Below, piece after piece: positions 6,362-7,302 of a stretch of DNA of 7,302 bases. The notes beneath the pieces were generated by a model that worked only from the letters and a program-made list of their open reading frames with translations, was not told the origin of the DNA and ran no database searches. The position numbers and the translations under genes were made by a program. The stretch covers positions 9,465-16,766 of the forward strand of contig DKKJ01000307.1 of NCBI GenBank assembly GCA_002455175.1. The letters are read 5' to 3'. Numbering within the stretch: the stretch's first letter is position 1; each line of letters opens with the position of its first letter. Source of the DNA: Opitutaceae bacterium UBA6669 (GTDB taxonomy: Bacteria; Verrucomicrobiota; Verrucomicrobiia; Opitutales; Opitutaceae).

Positions 6362-7302
6362 ATGGAATCCCTGCTTCTGTTTCTTGGCCGTTTGCATCCC
6401 CTCGTGGTGCATTTGCCTATCGGAATTTTGATTTTGCTCGCCCTCCTCGAAATGGTGGCGTGGTTCCCGCGGGCACCGCGCCTCAGTGATGGGGTGCGTA
6501 CGCTGATCTTGGTGGTTTCTGCGGGGAGCTCACTCTTCGCGGCGGCTTTCGGATGGTGGCTGGCAGGGGATGGTGGATACGACCCTGATCTTCTCTTTCA
6601 GCACCGCGTGGTTGGGGTCGGTACCACGGTTCTGGCGTTTGTTTTGCTGGGCGTGCACGCGCTTCGCTGGCGTAAAGTCTATACGGTGACGTGGGTGGTG
6701 ACGATTGTGGCCCTTTCTATCGCTGGTCATTTGGGCGGATCGCTCACTCACGGGGAGGACTACCTTGCGCTGCCTAAAGCACCGGAGCCACCGATCACCG
6801 ACCTGAATCAGGTCGTTGTTTTCAATCACGTTGTTCATCCGATTCTCGAACAGAAGTGTTTCTCCTGTCACGGTCCGTCCAAGAGCAATGGAGACCTTCG
6901 CTACGATACCTGGGAAGCCTTGGTAAAAGGCGGAAAGAGCGGTCCCTCCTTCGTCGCGGGGAGTGCCGCGCAAAGCCGGATGATGCAGCGCGTCCACCTT
7001 CCACTGGAGTCCAAAGAGCACATGCCTCCCAAGGGCAAACCTCAGCTCACGGATCAGGAAGTATCGGTGCTGGAGTGGTGGATCGACGCGGGAGCGCCCA
7101 AGGATCTTACCCTGGCGAAGGCGGATGTGCCGGCCCCTCTTGTGGAGGCCCTGGCGCCTCGATTCCCGGCGATGCGGCCCCCCGTTCCCGAGCGGGCGGC
7201 TTCATTGGCCACGGCTTTGGAGCTGGAGAAAAAGCTAGGCATCCCGATTCGTCCTTTGTCGATCGATAGCCCGTGGTTCAGTCTCAACGCGCGCCTGCTG
7301 GT
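6362..7302 (+). CDS. DUF2231 membrane protein fused to a PSCyt1 cytochrome c domain (3' end outside window)
   Basis: Translation from ATG 6362 stays open for 313 codons to the window edge; an in-frame TGA directly before the ATG (6359-6361) fixes it as the earliest possible ATG. Residues 1-135 are a DUF2231 domain with four predicted membrane helices (~14-35, 47-68, 83-101, 107-126) and the family's His motifs: LHPLVVHLPIG (His12, His17), FQHR (His81) and AGHLGGSLTHGEDYL (His123, His130). A PSCyt1 domain follows (~155-247): KCFSCHG has the CXXCH heme site at 166-170, and HMPPKG offers Met221 as a possible axial ligand. This domain resembles the PSCyt1 at the start of the PSD1 protein, with the shared pattern MPPK..QLT..E...L..W...GA. 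After a helical, Pro/Ala-rich linker (~250-292) comes KLGIPIRPLSIDSPWFSLNA, where relatives usually begin a leucine-rich repeat region; that part is not visible here. The protein is likely a membrane-anchored cytochrome with its heme on the outer face. It may have its own promoter in the 245-bp gap. There is no Shine-Dalgarno sequence. Confidence 0.88.
   Translation, partial: MESLLLFLGRLHPLVVHLPIGILILLALLEMVAWFPRAPRLSDGVRTLILVVSAGSSLFAAAFGWWLAGDGGYDPDLLFQHRVVGVGTTVLAFVLLGVHALRWRKVYTVTWVVTIVALSIAGHLGGSLTHGEDYLALPKAPEPPITDLNQVVVFNHVVHPILEQKCFSCHGPSKSNGDLRYDTWEALVKGGKSGPSFVAGSAAQSRMMQRVHLPLESKEHMPPKGKPQLTDQEVSVLEWWIDAGAPKDLTLAKADVPAPLVEALAPRFPAMRPPVPERAASLATALELEKKLGIPIRPLSIDSPWFSLNARLL

Noticed and set aside
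6530..7021. 163-codon minus-strand frame and a 137-codon plus-strand frame (6856-7269) near the right edge
   Set aside because: Both overlap the DUF2231–PSCyt1 coding frame, which has clear domains and stays open to the edge.

Overview
The window comes from a member of the Planctomycetota–Verrucomicrobiota–Chlamydiota superphylum; Verrucomicrobiota is my first guess. The reason is the central gene pair: a large PSCyt1–DUF1549–DUF1553 ('PSD1') cytochrome protein followed 16 bp later by a Tat-exported DUF1501 protein. This tandem is expanded in Planctomycetes and Verrucomicrobia and uncommon elsewhere. None of the four main genes has a recognisable Shine-Dalgarno sequence, which also fits these groups. 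The taxonomic call is inference, because no rRNA or marker gene is present.

Layout. Positions 1-1251 (minus strand) hold an alpha/beta-hydrolase (esterase/lipase-like) gene. Its apparent 340-codon reading frame ends at 229, but a second, well-formed frame on the same strand continues the protein from about 296 to the left edge. The gene is therefore frameshifted at about 292-301, and the 340-aa product has lost its natural C-terminal domain. A 160-bp divergent intergenic region (1252-1411) carries a perfect 10-bp palindrome just before the next start. On the plus strand, 1412-4651 is the 1079-aa PSD1 protein with a LamG-like domain between DUF1549 and DUF1553, and 4668-6116 is the DUF1501 protein. 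After a 245-bp gap comes a four-helix DUF2231 membrane protein fused to a second PSCyt1 cytochrome domain (6362 to the right edge, incomplete). The gap holds only a doubtful 47-codon ORF and a weak hairpin with a T tail.

How the genes may work together. The PSD1 protein (Sec or lipoprotein signal, two CXXCH motifs) and the DUF1501 protein (Tat signal, alkaline-phosphatase/sulfatase-like metal site) would meet outside the cytoplasmic membrane. The DUF2231–PSCyt1 protein would place another c-type cytochrome on the outer face of that membrane and could exchange electrons with the PSD1 protein. The substrate of such PSD1/DUF1501 pairs is not established; polysaccharide or other polymer breakdown has been suggested from gene context in these phyla. 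The divergent hydrolase may be unrelated. No RNA genes, insertion sequences, CRISPR arrays or phage genes were seen.
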